Positions 5,435 to 5,895 of a DNA stretch of 5,895 nucleotides are shown here, one piece after another. This DNA is from Sporichthyaceae bacterium (GTDB taxonomy: Bacteria > Actinomycetota > Actinomycetes > JACCYY01), in NCBI GenBank assembly GCA_013696235.1, contig JACCYY010000086.1:1-5895 (forward strand), in the 5' to 3' direction. Positions within the stretch are counted from its first letter, which is position 1; every line of letters begins with the position of its first letter. The notes beneath the pieces are model-generated. The model was not told the DNA's origin. It did not search any database and saw only the letters and a list, made by a program, of their open reading frames with translations. Position numbers and translations under genes: made by a program.

Positions 5435-5895
5435 GTGCCTACCTACCGTGAGTTCAAGCTCCCCGACGTCGGCGAGGGCTTGGTCGAGGCCGAGATCGTC
5501 ACGTGGAAGGTCAAGCGTGGCGACTCGGTGAAGGTCAACGACATCGTGGTCGAGATCGAGACCGCCAAGTCGCTGGTCGAGCTGCCGACGCCGTACGCCG
5601 GCGTCGTCGCCGACCTGCTCGCGGCCGAGGGCGAGACGATCGCCGTCGGCACACCGTTCTTCGTCGTCGACGTGGACCCGGCCGGTGCGGCGCAGCCGAG
5701 CTCCCCGGCCGCCACGGGCACGTCGGTGTCCGATGCGTCGCTCGCTGAGGTCGAGGTGCCGACCGGTGACGAGCCGATCGAGCCGGGCCTGATCGGTGGT
5801 CCGGCGCCAGGAGGACGCACCTCGGTCCTGGTCGGGTACGGCCCGCGCGAGAGCAGCGGGAAGCGCCGCTCGCGCAAGACCGCGCAGGCTGCGGT
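5435..5895 (+). CDS. bkdC: Dihydrolipoyl acyltransferase E2, N-terminal part (BkdC type)
   Basis: The gene runs off the right edge; 153 codons are visible. It starts at GTG 5435 with GAGGAG at 5421-5426, 8 bases upstream, and begins [21 protein letters not shown]. Residues 5-80 are one biotinyl/lipoyl domain (PF00364) with the lipoylated lysine K45 in [13 protein letters not shown], followed by [24 protein letters not shown]. After it comes an acidic Ala/Pro/Glu linker (about 81-125) and [23 protein letters not shown], a motif found before the E1/E3-binding domain of actinobacterial branched-chain E2 proteins. The binding domain and the catalytic acyltransferase domain (with HxxxDG) should lie beyond the window. 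It takes the acyl group from E1 and passes it to CoA; the reduced lipoyl group is reoxidised by E3, whose gene is not seen here. ETAKS instead of the usual ETDKA, and the single lipoyl domain, favour the branched-chain type over pyruvate dehydrogenase E2, with moderate certainty. Confidence 0.9.
   Translation, partial: MPTYREFKLPDVGEGLVEAEIVTWKVKRGDSVKVNDIVVEIETAKSLVELPTPYAGVVADLLAAEGETIAVGTPFFVVDVDPAGAAQPSSPAATGTSVSDASLAEVEVPTGDEPIEPGLIGGPAPGGRTSVLVGYGPRESSGKRRSRKTAQAA

Overview
The window comes from a high-GC actinobacterial chromosome. Codons in all genes end mostly in G or C, GTG starts occur, promoters look like TANNNT with no clear -35 box, and the encoded proteins resemble actinobacterial families. 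The BkdC-type E2 linker motif (LVGYGP) and the Rv3772-like aromatic aminotransferase fit this. Nocardioidaceae or relatives are possible, but the genus cannot be fixed from this sequence. I see no insertion sequence, phage module, tRNA, rRNA or CRISPR array, and no gene-free stretch longer than about 250 bases.

Left part (1-1241), minus strand: the 5' end of a small membrane protein of the Phage_holin_4_2 type (runs off the left edge), preceded by an EamA/DMT exporter resembling YedA. A strong 10-bp hairpin sits directly at the end of the exporter gene. A 246-bp divergent intergenic region (1242-1487) holds a 12-bp perfect palindrome, two further inverted repeats, a repeated 9-mer, and a TAGGGT -10 box placed for leaderless expression of the next gene.

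Middle part (1488-3147), plus strand: a PLP-dependent aromatic amino acid aminotransferase (pat, HisC-like fold), then a short single-domain HATPase_c_2 (RsbW-like) protein with its own likely promoter and good ribosome binding site.

Right part (3295-5895), plus strand: a tight three-gene operon for a 2-oxoacid dehydrogenase complex: E1 alpha, E1 beta (1-nt gap) and the lipoyl-bearing N-terminal part of E2 (12-nt gap; cut by the window end). The layout and motifs match actinobacterial bkdABC (branched-chain 2-oxoacid dehydrogenase, historically called pdhABC in mycobacteria). E1 alpha and beta form the ThDP-dependent decarboxylase and E2 carries the acyl group on a lipoyl lysine to CoA. The aminotransferase upstream produces 2-oxoacids, so a link between amino acid transamination and acyl-CoA formation is reasonable but is inference from proximity. 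The two are separated by the HATPase gene and probably have separate promoters.

Overall this is an ordinary core-metabolism region. I did not find a convincing undescribed system. The items worth a second look are regulatory: the leaderless pat promoter, the inverted repeats in the divergent region, the CGAAGGCC repeat cluster before the HATPase gene, and the structured leader in front of the bkd operon.
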